A stretch of DNA of 64,000 nucleotides, from contig JAJZWU010000006.1 in NCBI GenBank assembly GCA_021846515.1, positions 28,097-92,096 of the forward strand. Reading direction: 5' to 3'. Of this stretch, positions 30,842-40,190 are shown one piece after another; within the stretch, counting starts at the first letter, position 1, and each line of letters begins with the position of its first letter. The DNA is from Actinomycetes bacterium. GTDB lineage: Bacteria > Actinomycetota > Acidimicrobiia > Acidimicrobiales > JAMCPL01. Position numbers and translations under genes: made by a program. The notes beneath the pieces were generated by a model. The model ran no database searches. It was not told the origin of the DNA and worked only from the letters and a program-made list of their open reading frames with translations.

Positions 30842-32073
30842 TGTTAAGGCTGGCCGCTGTTGGAGCGGTGGACGACGGGAAGTCCACTCTTATAGGGAGG
30901 TTGCTGCATGATACCGGGCAGATACCCGATGATCACTTGCAGGCTGCACTGCTCGCAAGCAGGCGTAGAGGGCTGGATAAAATTGACCTGTCATTACTGA
31001 CCGACGGGCTGCAGGCTGAGCGGGAGCAGGGAATTACGATTGATGTAGCACACCGGTATCTCACCATTCCCGGCCGCAAGCTCATTATTGCAGATTGCCC
31101 CGGGCACTTGCAGTACACGAGGAATATGGCGACCGGATCGTCCAATGCTGACATCGCCCTGGTGGTTATAGACATAACAAGGGGTATCCGCCAGCAAACC
31201 AAGCGTCACATGGTTATTGCATCGCTCTTTGGAATACGGCGTTTCATCATTGCAGTCAATAAAATGGATGCCGTATCATTCAGCGAATCTCATTACGATG
31301 AGATAATAGGCAGTCTCAATGCATTGCAGCATGACCTCAAGCGAGTCAATCTGGAGTTGGGCGAAGTAACGGCAATACCGCTTTCAGCCCTGACTGGTGA
31401 TAACGTAGTTTCTCGCTCCAGGCACACTTCTTGGTACCCAGGTCCTACGTTACTCGCCGCCCTGCAGGAGGTACGTCCCCGCAGTGAAGTAAAATTGCCC
31501 CTAAGGCTCCCAGTTCAGTCAGTCATCAGGGTGGGGTCTACATCAAGGCGTTACACCGGTATGATCTCCTCCGGTCAGATCGTAGACGGCCAGGAGGTGA
31601 CCATACTCCCCTCCAATGTGGTAACTCATATAGATGGTATATGGGATGCAAGCGGTCGCGTAACTATGGCAGGCCCCTTGACTTCGGTATCACTGGAACT
31701 TCGTGATGAAGTAGGTATAACGCGTGGTGATATGATAGCTGAATCTTCGGCTATACCCAGAGTGGACGACCATTTCGAGACCATATTATGCTGGTGGAGT
31801 ACTCGACCAGCTTCTGCGGGTAACAAGTACCTAATCAAGTCAGGGGCAAAGACCACTCGTGCATCTATAGGCAAAATAGAGACGGTTCTCGACATGGATG
31901 CCATCCAGGAGATGCCCGCCAACGAATTGGGTCATAATGCTATCGGGATGTCCACAATAGAAACTGCCACACCCATGCCATTGGACAGTTACGCAACCAA
32001 CCGGGCAACGGGTAGCTTTATCATTATAGATGAAACAACCAACGCCACGCTCGGAGCCGGAATGGTCAGGTGA
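30841..32073 (+). CDS. cysN: Sulfate adenylyltransferase large subunit (CysN)
   Basis: AAVGAVDDGKSTLIGRLLHDT, EREQGITIDVAHRYL, DCPGHLQYTRNMATG, NKMDAV. Confidence 0.95.
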   Translation: MLRLAAVGAVDDGKSTLIGRLLHDTGQIPDDHLQAALLASRRRGLDKIDLSLLTDGLQAEREQGITIDVAHRYLTIPGRKLIIADCPGHLQYTRNMATGSSNADIALVVIDITRGIRQQTKRHMVIASLFGIRRFIIAVNKMDAVSFSESHYDEIIGSLNALQHDLKRVNLELGEVTAIPLSALTGDNVVSRSRHTSWYPGPTLLAALQEVRPRSEVKLPLRLPVQSVIRVGSTSRRYTGMISSGQIVDGQEVTILPSNVVTHIDGIWDASGRVTMAGPLTSVSLELRDEVGITRGDMIAESSAIPRVDDHFETILCWWSTRPASAGNKYLIKSGAKTTRASIGKIETVLDMDAIQEMPANELGHNAIGMSTIETATPMPLDSYATNRATGSFIIIDETTNATLGAGMVR

Positions 32074-32840
32074 GTGACAGCCATACCCCCTGGCTGCCGG
32101 TTTCGATATCACTGGCAGGTTGGAAATGCCTCGTAGTAGGAGCAGGGCCTGTTGCAACCAGAAAGGCCGGCCTACTCTATCATTGTGGAGCTGCCCTCAC
32201 AGTTATTGCACCGGATCTGTGCGAGCAGATGGACATACTCATTGGGAATAGTGCCGCATCTACCGGTCAAGCCGAGGGAACGGGCTCCGTACCCGATCAT
32301 GCCTTCATACCAATCACACTGGAACGAAGGGAGTACAGGCCGGGAGAGGCTGCAAGATACCGGCTGGTGGTGGCGGCAACTGGAAACAGTGAAGTGGATT
32401 ACCGCGTAGCCAGTGATGCATCCAGCTCGGGAACTTTGATCAATGTAGCGGATGACGCAAGGCCATCAAATATGTTGTTCCCAGCCGTGTATAGAGATGG
32501 ACAAGTGTCTGTATCAGTATCCACTGAAGGCGCCAGTCCTGCCCTTGCAAGCTGGCTTCGCAATTACATACAGAGAAGCGTTCCGCAATATCTGGGAGTA
32601 CTGGCTGAGCTACTGAGCGAAGCTCGCCGTAATCTGCATGACGCACACAGGAGCACTGAGGGGATAAAATGGCACGAGCTCATCACCGGCATATATGACA
32701 CCGGCAAATATACTGATTTTACGGAAAAGAACGCCGAGCCCGCTGAACAGGTCGGCCGATTTGCGGGCAGGGCACAAAAATGTATAGGAGCTTTTCTTGA
32801 CCAGGCTGAGATCAGGAAGGCTAAAGATCAATCAGTCTAG
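32070..32840 (+). CDS. Precorrin-2 dehydrogenase / siroheme synthase N-terminal-type protein
   Basis: SLAGWKCLVVGAGPVATRKAGLLYHCGAALTVIAP; RPSNMLFPAVYRDGQVSVSVSTEGASPALASWLRNYI. Confidence 0.88.
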   Translation: MSDSHTPWLPVSISLAGWKCLVVGAGPVATRKAGLLYHCGAALTVIAPDLCEQMDILIGNSAASTGQAEGTGSVPDHAFIPITLERREYRPGEAARYRLVVAATGNSEVDYRVASDASSSGTLINVADDARPSNMLFPAVYRDGQVSVSVSTEGASPALASWLRNYIQRSVPQYLGVLAELLSEARRNLHDAHRSTEGIKWHELITGIYDTGKYTDFTEKNAEPAEQVGRFAGRAQKCIGAFLDQAEIRKAKDQSV

Positions 32841-34424
32841 GAATACCTGGTGTACGTCGAGTATCCCATTTGAACCACGCAACTCCCCAAGCACATCAGG
32901 ACTCAGAGAACTACCCGTAGAAAGAACCATAAGCGCAGTGCCGCCTTTCAGCGATGGCCCCACCGCCATAGACGAAATCGACACCTCCGCTTTTCCAATG
33001 ATAGTGCCGACAATTCCTATCATGCCCGGGCGATCATCGTTTCTCACTACCAGCATGTTTGGCGAAGGTGGAACCTCTACCATATGGTCGTCCACCATCA
33101 CGATACGCGTATCCGGTTTAGGGCCGCTTATAGTACCGGACACGGAATGCTCGGGCGAACGGATAGTCATCAAGCTGACAAAGTCCCTTGTTGCAGTAGT
33201 TACAGTCTCTCGTACTTCAAGCCCGCGGTCCTCTGCAAGTTGGGAAACATTGACATAAGATACCGGCTCTTCAGTACCGGCAGCAAAAATACCTTTCAGC
33301 GCAGCCAGAGTCAGTACCGACGTACCGGGTGCGGCGCCAGATCCATCGGGTGTTTTAGCCAGTGCACCCTGATACTCGATCTCGATACTCGTTGGCAAAC
33401 CTTCGTGCAAACAGGCCAGAAACCGTCCCAGGCTTACTGCGAGTGGCAGAAACGGCTTAGCCGACTCTGGCAATGATCCGGCAGCCAGATTCACTGCAAA
33501 TGGAACCAGCTCTCCGGCCAGTGCAAGAATGACCTGCTCCGCAATGGTAATTCCCGCTTTATCCTGTGCCTCTGTAGTAGATGCACCCAGATGCGGAGTC
33601 ACCACTACACTCGACAGACTGAGTAACGGGGATCCGGTGGCAGGCTCTTCTGCAAACACATCCAGTGCTGCGCCACCGACATGCCCTGATTTGATGCTCT
33701 CATAAAGAGCAGCTTCATCTATAATACCTCCCCTTGCAGCGTTTACTATTCTTATCCCCGGCTTTGACTTCGCCAATAACTCTGCATCTATAAGCCCCAT
33801 AGTCTCTTTGGTCTTGGGCAGATGGATCGTTATAAAGTCAGACTGTGCCATCAGATCCTCCAGGGAGGTGAGCTGAACATTCATTCGCTTGGCTCGTTCA
33901 ACGGTAACATAGGGGTCATAAGCGATTAGCTTCATACCCAACGCCAGTGCTCTCTGTGCAACCAGTGCACCGACATGGCCAAGCCCCACAATACCAAGTG
34001 TCTTACCGTAAAGCTCTACACCTTCCCATTTTGAACGTTCCCAAGAGCCACCAACCAGCGCCATATGCGCCTGAGGAATATTCCTGGCCTGTGCGATCAT
34101 GAGGCCAATCGCATGTTCGGCAGCCGATATTATGTTTGACTGAGGAGCATTTACCACCATGACTCCCTTTGATGTTGCATGTTCTACATCCACATTATCC
34201 AGCCCGATACCGGCACGGCCTACCACCTGTAGATTACGGCCTGCATCTATGACTTCGCCGGTTACCTTGGTTGCCGAACGGATAATGATAGCATTGGCTC
34301 CAGCTATAGCTTCCACCAGATCTCCAGGGGAAAGATCCAACCTTACATCTACTTCGTGTCCCGCATCGCGCAACAACTGCAGACCATTATCAGCTATTTT
34401 TTCTGTTACAAGTACTACTCCCAT
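32832..34424 (-). CDS. serA: D-3-phosphoglycerate dehydrogenase
   Basis: [40 protein letters not shown]-terminal ACT-like domain; SD aggaaaggaaagag. Confidence 0.96.
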   Translation of the reverse strand: MGVVLVTEKIADNGLQLLRDAGHEVDVRLDLSPGDLVEAIAGANAIIIRSATKVTGEVIDAGRNLQVVGRAGIGLDNVDVEHATSKGVMVVNAPQSNIISAAEHAIGLMIAQARNIPQAHMALVGGSWERSKWEGVELYGKTLGIVGLGHVGALVAQRALALGMKLIAYDPYVTVERAKRMNVQLTSLEDLMAQSDFITIHLPKTKETMGLIDAELLAKSKPGIRIVNAARGGIIDEAALYESIKSGHVGGAALDVFAEEPATGSPLLSLSSVVVTPHLGASTTEAQDKAGITIAEQVILALAGELVPFAVNLAAGSLPESAKPFLPLAVSLGRFLACLHEGLPTSIEIEYQGALAKTPDGSGAAPGTSVLTLAALKGIFAAGTEEPVSYVNVSQLAEDRGLEVRETVTTATRDFVSLMTIRSPEHSVSGTISGPKPDTRIVMVDDHMVEVPPSPNMLVVRNDDRPGMIGIVGTIIGKAEVSISSMAVGPSLKGGTALMVLSTGSSLSPDVLGELRGSNGILDVHQVFLD

Positions 34425-34567
34425 ATCTCTTTCCTTTCCTTATACTCACTTTCCAGAATACATCCTTACAGTGCCGATATAAAATTCGCGGCTGATAATC
34501 ATTGATTCGCACCGCCCAAGTGGCCGCTCCTCCTTGAGACGGCCGCTCCCAATACGATGCTGTCAGT

Positions 34568-34696
34568 GTGGCTTCTGGGGTGGTGTTCCCAAGATGGTGT
34601 TCTCAGGGTGCTTTCGGAGTGGCATTTCCTGGGTGCATTCCCGAGGTTCATTCTCAGGGTGCATTTTAGGTGGCATCCTGAGCGGTGTTCCTGGAT
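34568..34696. repeat. Degenerate tandem repeat, ~10 units of 11-14 bp (consensus about GGTGTTCTCAGGGT)
   Basis: Units read directly: GGTGTTCCCAAGAT, GGTGTTCTCAGGGT, GGCATTTCCTGGGT, GCATTCCCGAGGT, TCATTCTCAGGGT, ...; ends where the TATAAT box begins. Confidence 0.7.
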
Positions 34697-34709
34697 TATA
34701 ATAGTGACA

Positions 34710-35306
34710 ATGGCTCCAAAGGTACTACTAATAGACAATTACGATTCATTCGTATACAATCTCGTACAGGAATTGGGAGAGTTGGGAAGCGACCCTGTGG
34801 TATATCGCAACGATGAAATAGATATTGCAGCCATACAATTACTGGCCCCTGACGCGATAGTAATTTCACCCGGACCGGGCAGACCGGAAGAAGCGGGAAT
34901 TAGCATTGACACAATAAGGGGGTTCGCCGGTAGTATTCCCATACTTGGCGTATGTCTCGGCCACCAGGCTATAGGCGTGGCATTTGGGGCAAAAGTTGTC
35001 CGTGCAGCCGAGGTCGTCCACGGCAAAACCTCTCCAATCTCCTACACGGGAACCGGTATACTGGAAGGGCTGCCCAATCCATTTACTGCTACCAGATACC
35101 ATTCGCTGGCCATTGACCCCAGTACAGTCCCATCAGTCCTCTCGGTCGATGCCCTGGCTCCCGACGGAACAATCATGGCAATATCGCATAATGACTTCCC
35201 GATCTGGGGGGTGCAGTTTCACCCGGAATCCATACTTACCAAAGATGGCCCAAAGCTACTGGAAAACTTTCTGTCGCAGGTCACTCTTAGGGCACCAGCA
35301 GCATAA
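34710..35306 (+). CDS. Glutamine amidotransferase, anthranilate/aminodeoxychorismate synthase component II
   Basis: VLLIDNYDSFVYNLVQELGELG, ISPGPGRPEEAG, GVCLGHQAIGVAFG, GVQFHPESILT; ORF extension upstream (34557) is repeat DNA. Confidence 0.95.
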   Translation: MAPKVLLIDNYDSFVYNLVQELGELGSDPVVYRNDEIDIAAIQLLAPDAIVISPGPGRPEEAGISIDTIRGFAGSIPILGVCLGHQAIGVAFGAKVVRAAEVVHGKTSPISYTGTGILEGLPNPFTATRYHSLAIDPSTVPSVLSVDALAPDGTIMAISHNDFPIWGVQFHPESILTKDGPKLLENFLSQVTLRAPAA

Positions 35307-35336
35307 GCATCTGACCTATGTGCTAATATAACGGAC

Positions 35337-35648
35337 ATGGCATCAAACACAGGACCTGGAAGCGCTACAAGAAAGGGACGCTCAGCGGGAAGAGTGACCG
35401 GTCGGCACGTACATATAAGAGAGAGTGCTCCGGATCCAAATGCCCGCTATACCCCTCCAATCCCAAAAAAGATAAGGAAGAGCCCTACATGGATGGGACC
35501 TGCAATTATCGCTGTCCTTGCTCTGGGGGTACTCATGATCATATTGAACTACACTGGCATACTCCCAGCCTCACCGACCAACTGGTACCTGCTCGGCGGT
35601 ATCGTGCTCTTTTTTGTGGGCGCTATCGCCGCTACCCGCTACCACTGA
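35337..35648 (+). CDS. crgA: Cell division protein CrgA
   Basis: Short protein: YTPPIPKKIRKSPTWMGPAIIAVLALGVLMIILNYTGILP..NWYLLGGIVLFFVGAIAATRYH. Confidence 0.9.
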   Translation: MASNTGPGSATRKGRSAGRVTGRHVHIRESAPDPNARYTPPIPKKIRKSPTWMGPAIIAVLALGVLMIILNYTGILPASPTNWYLLGGIVLFFVGAIAATRYH

Positions 35649-35848
35649 TCGACACATTTGACCGGCGACCCTTCCTGAACAACTATTCCTCGGCAGCCTC
35701 ATATAACGGCCACCGCTGAGACCGACCTCTCTCCCATCAACGTAGCTTTCAGATGAAAATTGGGGCTCAGCCACAACCAAAATTGCGACCAAGCCCCAAT
35801 CGTATAAGTTCTATGCTGAACGCTTTTAACTCAGGAGATTGGTACCCT

Positions 35849-37027
35849 TTATCCCAAGCGCTCGATGATAGTTGCGTTGGCCATTCCACCGCCCTCGCAC
35901 ATCGTCTGCAAACCGTAACGACCGCCGGTACGCTCCAGTTCGTTAAGGAGGGTAGCCATCAACTTGGCGCCCGAGCAACCGAGTGGGTGCCCCAGCGCTA
36001 TTGCACCACCATTGACGTTTACCTTCGACATGTCGGGATGATGTTCTTTTTCCCACGCAAGCACAACCGACGCGAAGGCTTCATTGATCTCTACTGCGTC
36101 TATATCATCCATAGTCAGTTTGCCCTTTTCGAGAACTATTTTTGTTGCCGGAATCGGTCCTGTAAGCATGGTAACCGGGTCTACACCGATCGCTGAAAAG
36201 CTATGAAAGCGCGCCCTGGGCTTCAATCCAAGTGCGTTTGCCTTCTCTTCGCTCATGATCAACACCGCAGCCGCACCGTCGGTAATCTGTGAGGAGTTGC
36301 CTGCAGTAACCTTTCCATCCGGCTTAAATGCCGGTTTTAGCGTTCCAAGCACCTCAACGGTACTACCGGGGCGAATTCCCTCATCTGTAGAGAAAATCTC
36401 ATCGGTCGGGTTGCCCTCTTCGTCTCTCACCTTGAGCGGAATGATCTCGTTCTCGAAACGACCCTCTTCGGTCGCCACTGCCGCACGGCGCTGGCTCTCT
36501 GCGCTAAATACATCCAGATCCTCGCGCGATAGGTTCCATTGATCGGCAATCATCTCAGCAGATATTCCCTGAGAGACCAAACCACCCTTCTCAGCATAAC
36601 GAGACATGACCGTCGGCCCGAATGGAAATCCGAGATCACGGACTATAGAAGAACCCATAGGGGTACGGGTCATGCCCTCTACGCCCAGAGCAATAACTAT
36701 ATCGTACACACCAGCCATAACTCCCTGGGCAGCAAAATGTGCAGCCTGCTGTGACGACCCGCATTGGCGGTCTACGGTAGTAGCAGGAACAGACTCGGGA
36801 AAGCCTGCTGCGAGTACAGCATTTCTACCCACATTCAGCGCCTGTTCACCGACCTGCATTACGCACCCGGTAATAACGTCATCTACCGTCGCCGGATCAA
36901 GTCCATTGCGCTCTACCAGCGCCTTGAGCGGCTCTGCGGCCAGATCTACTGCGTGCCATCCACGCAATTTACCGTTACGCTTTCCTCCTGCAGTTCTTAC
37001 CGCATCTACTATTACAGCTGTTGGCAT
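35849..37027 (-). CDS. Acetyl-CoA C-acyltransferase (thiolase)
   Basis: DRQCGSSQQAAHFAAQGVMAG, EINEAFASVVLAW, NVNGGAIALGHPLGCSGAKL, CEGGGMANATIIERL. Confidence 0.96.
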   Translation of the reverse strand: MPTAVIVDAVRTAGGKRNGKLRGWHAVDLAAEPLKALVERNGLDPATVDDVITGCVMQVGEQALNVGRNAVLAAGFPESVPATTVDRQCGSSQQAAHFAAQGVMAGVYDIVIALGVEGMTRTPMGSSIVRDLGFPFGPTVMSRYAEKGGLVSQGISAEMIADQWNLSREDLDVFSAESQRRAAVATEEGRFENEIIPLKVRDEEGNPTDEIFSTDEGIRPGSTVEVLGTLKPAFKPDGKVTAGNSSQITDGAAAVLIMSEEKANALGLKPRARFHSFSAIGVDPVTMLTGPIPATKIVLEKGKLTMDDIDAVEINEAFASVVLAWEKEHHPDMSKVNVNGGAIALGHPLGCSGAKLMATLLNELERTGGRYGLQTMCEGGGMANATIIERLG

Positions 37028-37097
37028 AAATGCCTCCTTTTCTAATCTTGTACAACCTGACTGAGTTGTCCTCAGTAATTACCTAACATGCCAAAAA

Positions 37098-37113
37098 TTG
37101 ACCGTTCAGTCAA
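37098..37113. promoter_or_regulatory. Putative TetR-type operator TTGACCGTTCAGTCAA
   Basis: Near-perfect 16-bp palindrome ~70 bp upstream of the thiolase start. Confidence 0.5.
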
Positions 37114-37283
37114 GATTATATCACCGGCATTTAACCCAGTCAAGTCCGTCCAGTGGTAAACCGACCCTAATTTCATGCCGGTAATCGCACTGACATAGAG
37201 ACAGCGACCGGGGAGGCCCCCTCTGTGTCATGGAAATTGGCCTTTATGATTATTTGAGACAATTTATAGGGATTGAACAGCGA

Positions 37284-37571
37284 TTACTCAGATTCTGTAG
37301 GGGAATCTTCCATTGTAGCAAGTGCATCGTATATGCGCTCTTTCAATGATTCCGGCACGCTGTCTCTGCACTTAGCCGCCAGAACTTTTTTCAAGTCGGC
37401 TTCAAAGTCGTAAGCCTTCACGCATGGAGAGCACTCATCCAGGTGGCGCTGGACAGCTTCTCGCCTCTGGTCAGTTAAGTCGCCGTCCAAAAAGCTGTAA
37501 AGCTTCGCCATCGCCTCTCGGCAGCCCACAATCTCAGGACCACGTATATTCTCCGGTGTATCTTTACTCAT
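37284..37571 (-). CDS. rsrA: Zinc-binding anti-sigma factor, RsrA-like
   Basis: GCREAMAKLYSFLDGDLTDQRREAVQRHLDECSPCV (ZAS HxxxCxxC); downstream of ECF sigma gene. Confidence 0.88.
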   Translation of the reverse strand: MSKDTPENIRGPEIVGCREAMAKLYSFLDGDLTDQRREAVQRHLDECSPCVKAYDFEADLKKVLAAKCRDSVPESLKERIYDALATMEDSPTESE

Positions 37572-37643
37572 AATGCCACGCTAGCCAAAGCCCCTCTATT
37601 ATCCACTAAGAAATATTTTATCGCCAATGTACCTCTGGGCTGC

Positions 37644-38363
37644 TCAACAGCACTTAATTTTCTCATCTACAGATCCATCCGGCATATTCTCCAATGACCC
37701 ATCAGAAATGTTCTCCGATCTACCGTCCGAGAAGCTGGATTTGAGCATATCAACAGACTGATCCAATATCTGCTCACCAGAATCATGGTGATCCGGATTG
37801 GAACCATCTACGAGTCCCCGCTTTAGGGCGTAGCTGTGAAGTATCCTTTGAATTGCCTTTCTGCCCCGGTATATTCGGCTCATCACCGTTCCGACGGGAA
37901 CTCCAGTAATATCGGCAATCTCCCTGTAGGAGAATCCCTCTACGTCCGATAGGAGAACTGCTATCCTGAATGATTCCGGTAATCCTTCGATAGCATTTTT
38001 CACCTCTATATCAGTAAACGAATCAAGCACCTCTTCCTCTGCCGACCTGCCACCTCCCAGGGACTCGCCCCTTTTGACTCGCTTGTACAGGTACAGATCT
38101 TCAATGTTGTCCATTCCTGTAGTTTCCGGACGTCTTTTGGCGGATCGGTAGCTACCGATATAAGTGTTTGTAAGAATCCTGAATAGCCATGCCCGTAGGT
38201 TGGTATCTTCCTGGAATGTATCGAAGCCTCTATACGCCCTTAATATAGCCTCTTGTACCAGGTCCTCTGCGTCACTGGCATTGCTGGTCATTCTCATGGC
38301 CGCAGTATACAAAGCATCCATATACTCTGTAATCAGTTCCATAAAACGCGCCTTATCGGCCAT
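37644..38363 (-). CDS. ECF RNA polymerase sigma factor, SigR/SigH-like
   Basis: NASDAEDLVQEAILRAYRGFDTFQEDTNLRAWLFRILTNTYI, FSYREIADITGVPVGTVMSRIYRGRKAIQRIL. Confidence 0.92.
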   Translation of the reverse strand: MADKARFMELITEYMDALYTAAMRMTSNASDAEDLVQEAILRAYRGFDTFQEDTNLRAWLFRILTNTYIGSYRSAKRRPETTGMDNIEDLYLYKRVKRGESLGGGRSAEEEVLDSFTDIEVKNAIEGLPESFRIAVLLSDVEGFSYREIADITGVPVGTVMSRIYRGRKAIQRILHSYALKRGLVDGSNPDHHDSGEQILDQSVDMLKSSFSDGRSENISDGSLENMPDGSVDEKIKCC

Positions 38364-38472
38364 AGTCGTATACTAGCGCATCAGCCGATAACAGGTGGCA
38401 CAACTCTGCATACCTACAACTCAGCAGCATAACCTATCTATTGGCAGCTTCCTCCATTCAACACAATTCTAC

Positions 38473-39975
38473 CTATCCACAACTGACCAGCTGAAAGCCT
38501 CCTTCCTGAAAATTGCCCAATACAGATACTGCATCACGAATATTACTGGCAGGCACAATTTCAATACCGCCTGCATCCACTCCACTTGATGCAGGCAGGA
38601 TTACTTTCTTAAAACCCAATCTTTTGGCCTCAGCAACGCGTTCTTCGATGCACGGAACACGTCGTATCTCTCCAGCCAACCCTACTTCCCCTATGGCCAC
38701 TGCATCAAAGGGAAATGGAACCGACCGTAAAGCAGATACGACGGCCAGTAGTATTGCAAGGTCACCGGCCGGTTCATACACCTTTATGCCTCCGACTGCT
38801 GATACATAGTGGTCAAATCCGGACGTTGGTAAGTTTGCATGATTCTCCAGAACCGCAAGAAGCACAGAGAACCTGCCCGAATCTACCAGCTTGGCTATTC
38901 TCTTTGGGGTAGGTTGAGGCGATTTACTGACAAGTGCCTGAATCTCGACCAGTAAAGGCCGCCCACCTCTCAGCATTGGAAACACCACACTTCCCGGGAT
39001 AGACGGATCGGGTCTGTCTCCCAATAGCATATCGTAGGGATCTTCCACTGCGGTCATCCCCGTACTCCCCATAGAGAAAAGCCCAGTTTCTCCAACTGCG
39101 CCAAAGCGGTGCTTGATTGCCGACACCGATCTCAGTGCATGGTGCCTATCACCCTCCACAATCAACACCGTATCGACCATGTGCTCCAATACCTTAGGAC
39201 CAGCCAGTGTACCGTCTTTTGTGACATGGCCGACTATTACAAACGGTATCATCGTGATCTTGGCAATGCGAATCAATAAATCCGCACATGCCTTCACCTG
39301 ATTCATCGAGCCCGCCATGCCGGGAAGTGATGGATCTATCATTGCCTGTATAGAATCCACAATAACTATACTGGGCTGGCACTCACGAATGTAGGTCGCC
39401 ACCCCGGTCACGTCTCGTGTATCGAGTACAAAAAGTGTTTCAGGTAATTCACCAAGACGGAGTGCCCGTAGTGTAACCTGCGATATCGACTCTTCGGCAG
39501 AGACCAGCAAAACATTATTTCCATGTAGGGCTATTGATCGGATAGCCTGCAAGAATAGAGTAGACTTACCTATTCCCGGCTCGCCAGCCACAAGTGTAAC
39601 CGAGCCATCTACAAATCCACCCCCCATCACCCTGTCAAGCTCACCAATACCTGTCTCCAAATACCTTCCCCTCATCGTACTCACATCAGCTATAGAGACA
39701 GGCCGCACATCCACCTCACGACCCCCAGGCATAATCAGGTCTTCATCCACCAGCAATTCACTGGCTATGCCAAACCGGCTTACACCCGTCCTTGGAATAT
39801 CCAGCCCGACTATACCGAGCCCGGCAACATCCGAAGAATGCTCCCTGCCAGCCTCAGCAGGCTGTGAGATCTCGACGATAGTATTCCATTCTCCACAGTT
39901 CGGGCAGCAACCCATCCACTTTGGCTGCGTTAATTCGCAACTGCTGCACTGAAAAAGATGTCTGTGTATAACCAT
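38473..39975 (-). CDS. radA: DNA repair protein RadA
   Basis: CSSCELTQPKWMGCCPNCGEWNT zinc finger, VAGEPGIGKSTLFLQ Walker A, KNRFG-like KHRFGAVGE, Lon-like C-terminus. Confidence 0.95.
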   Translation of the reverse strand: MVIHRHLFQCSSCELTQPKWMGCCPNCGEWNTIVEISQPAEAGREHSSDVAGLGIVGLDIPRTGVSRFGIASELLVDEDLIMPGGREVDVRPVSIADVSTMRGRYLETGIGELDRVMGGGFVDGSVTLVAGEPGIGKSTLFLQAIRSIALHGNNVLLVSAEESISQVTLRALRLGELPETLFVLDTRDVTGVATYIRECQPSIVIVDSIQAMIDPSLPGMAGSMNQVKACADLLIRIAKITMIPFVIVGHVTKDGTLAGPKVLEHMVDTVLIVEGDRHHALRSVSAIKHRFGAVGETGLFSMGSTGMTAVEDPYDMLLGDRPDPSIPGSVVFPMLRGGRPLLVEIQALVSKSPQPTPKRIAKLVDSGRFSVLLAVLENHANLPTSGFDHYVSAVGGIKVYEPAGDLAILLAVVSALRSVPFPFDAVAIGEVGLAGEIRRVPCIEERVAEAKRLGFKKVILPASSGVDAGGIEIVPASNIRDAVSVLGNFQEGGFQLVSCG

Positions 39976-40079
39976 GAAGTAATCATAACGGAGGGGTGCT
40001 ACACTAACGATTTGTTGAGCACCGGTATGCTGGTCATATACAGTTTGGACGACCCCGGTTTAGACGGGAATGAGCGCAG

Positions 40080-40190
40080 TTCCAGTCCGTAGGGGCGAGA
40101 ATGCTCACCACGGCCGACCAGATGCCAGGTTTATATATCCGGCATCCTCCCCATGGCTGAAACTGGGGGCTTACGCCCGCAAATTTTGGT
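40080..40190. mobile_element. Possible IS200/IS605-IS1341-type right-end remnant
   Basis: GCATCCTCCCCATGGCTGAAACTGGGGGCTTACGCCC resembles the terminal hairpin of TnpB elements; no transposase present. Confidence 0.35.

Noticed and set aside
34557-34709. N-terminal 51 codons of the ORF-track trpG reading frame
   Set aside because: Encoded entirely by the degenerate repeat and promoter DNA; the conserved protein starts at 34710 after a TATAAT box.
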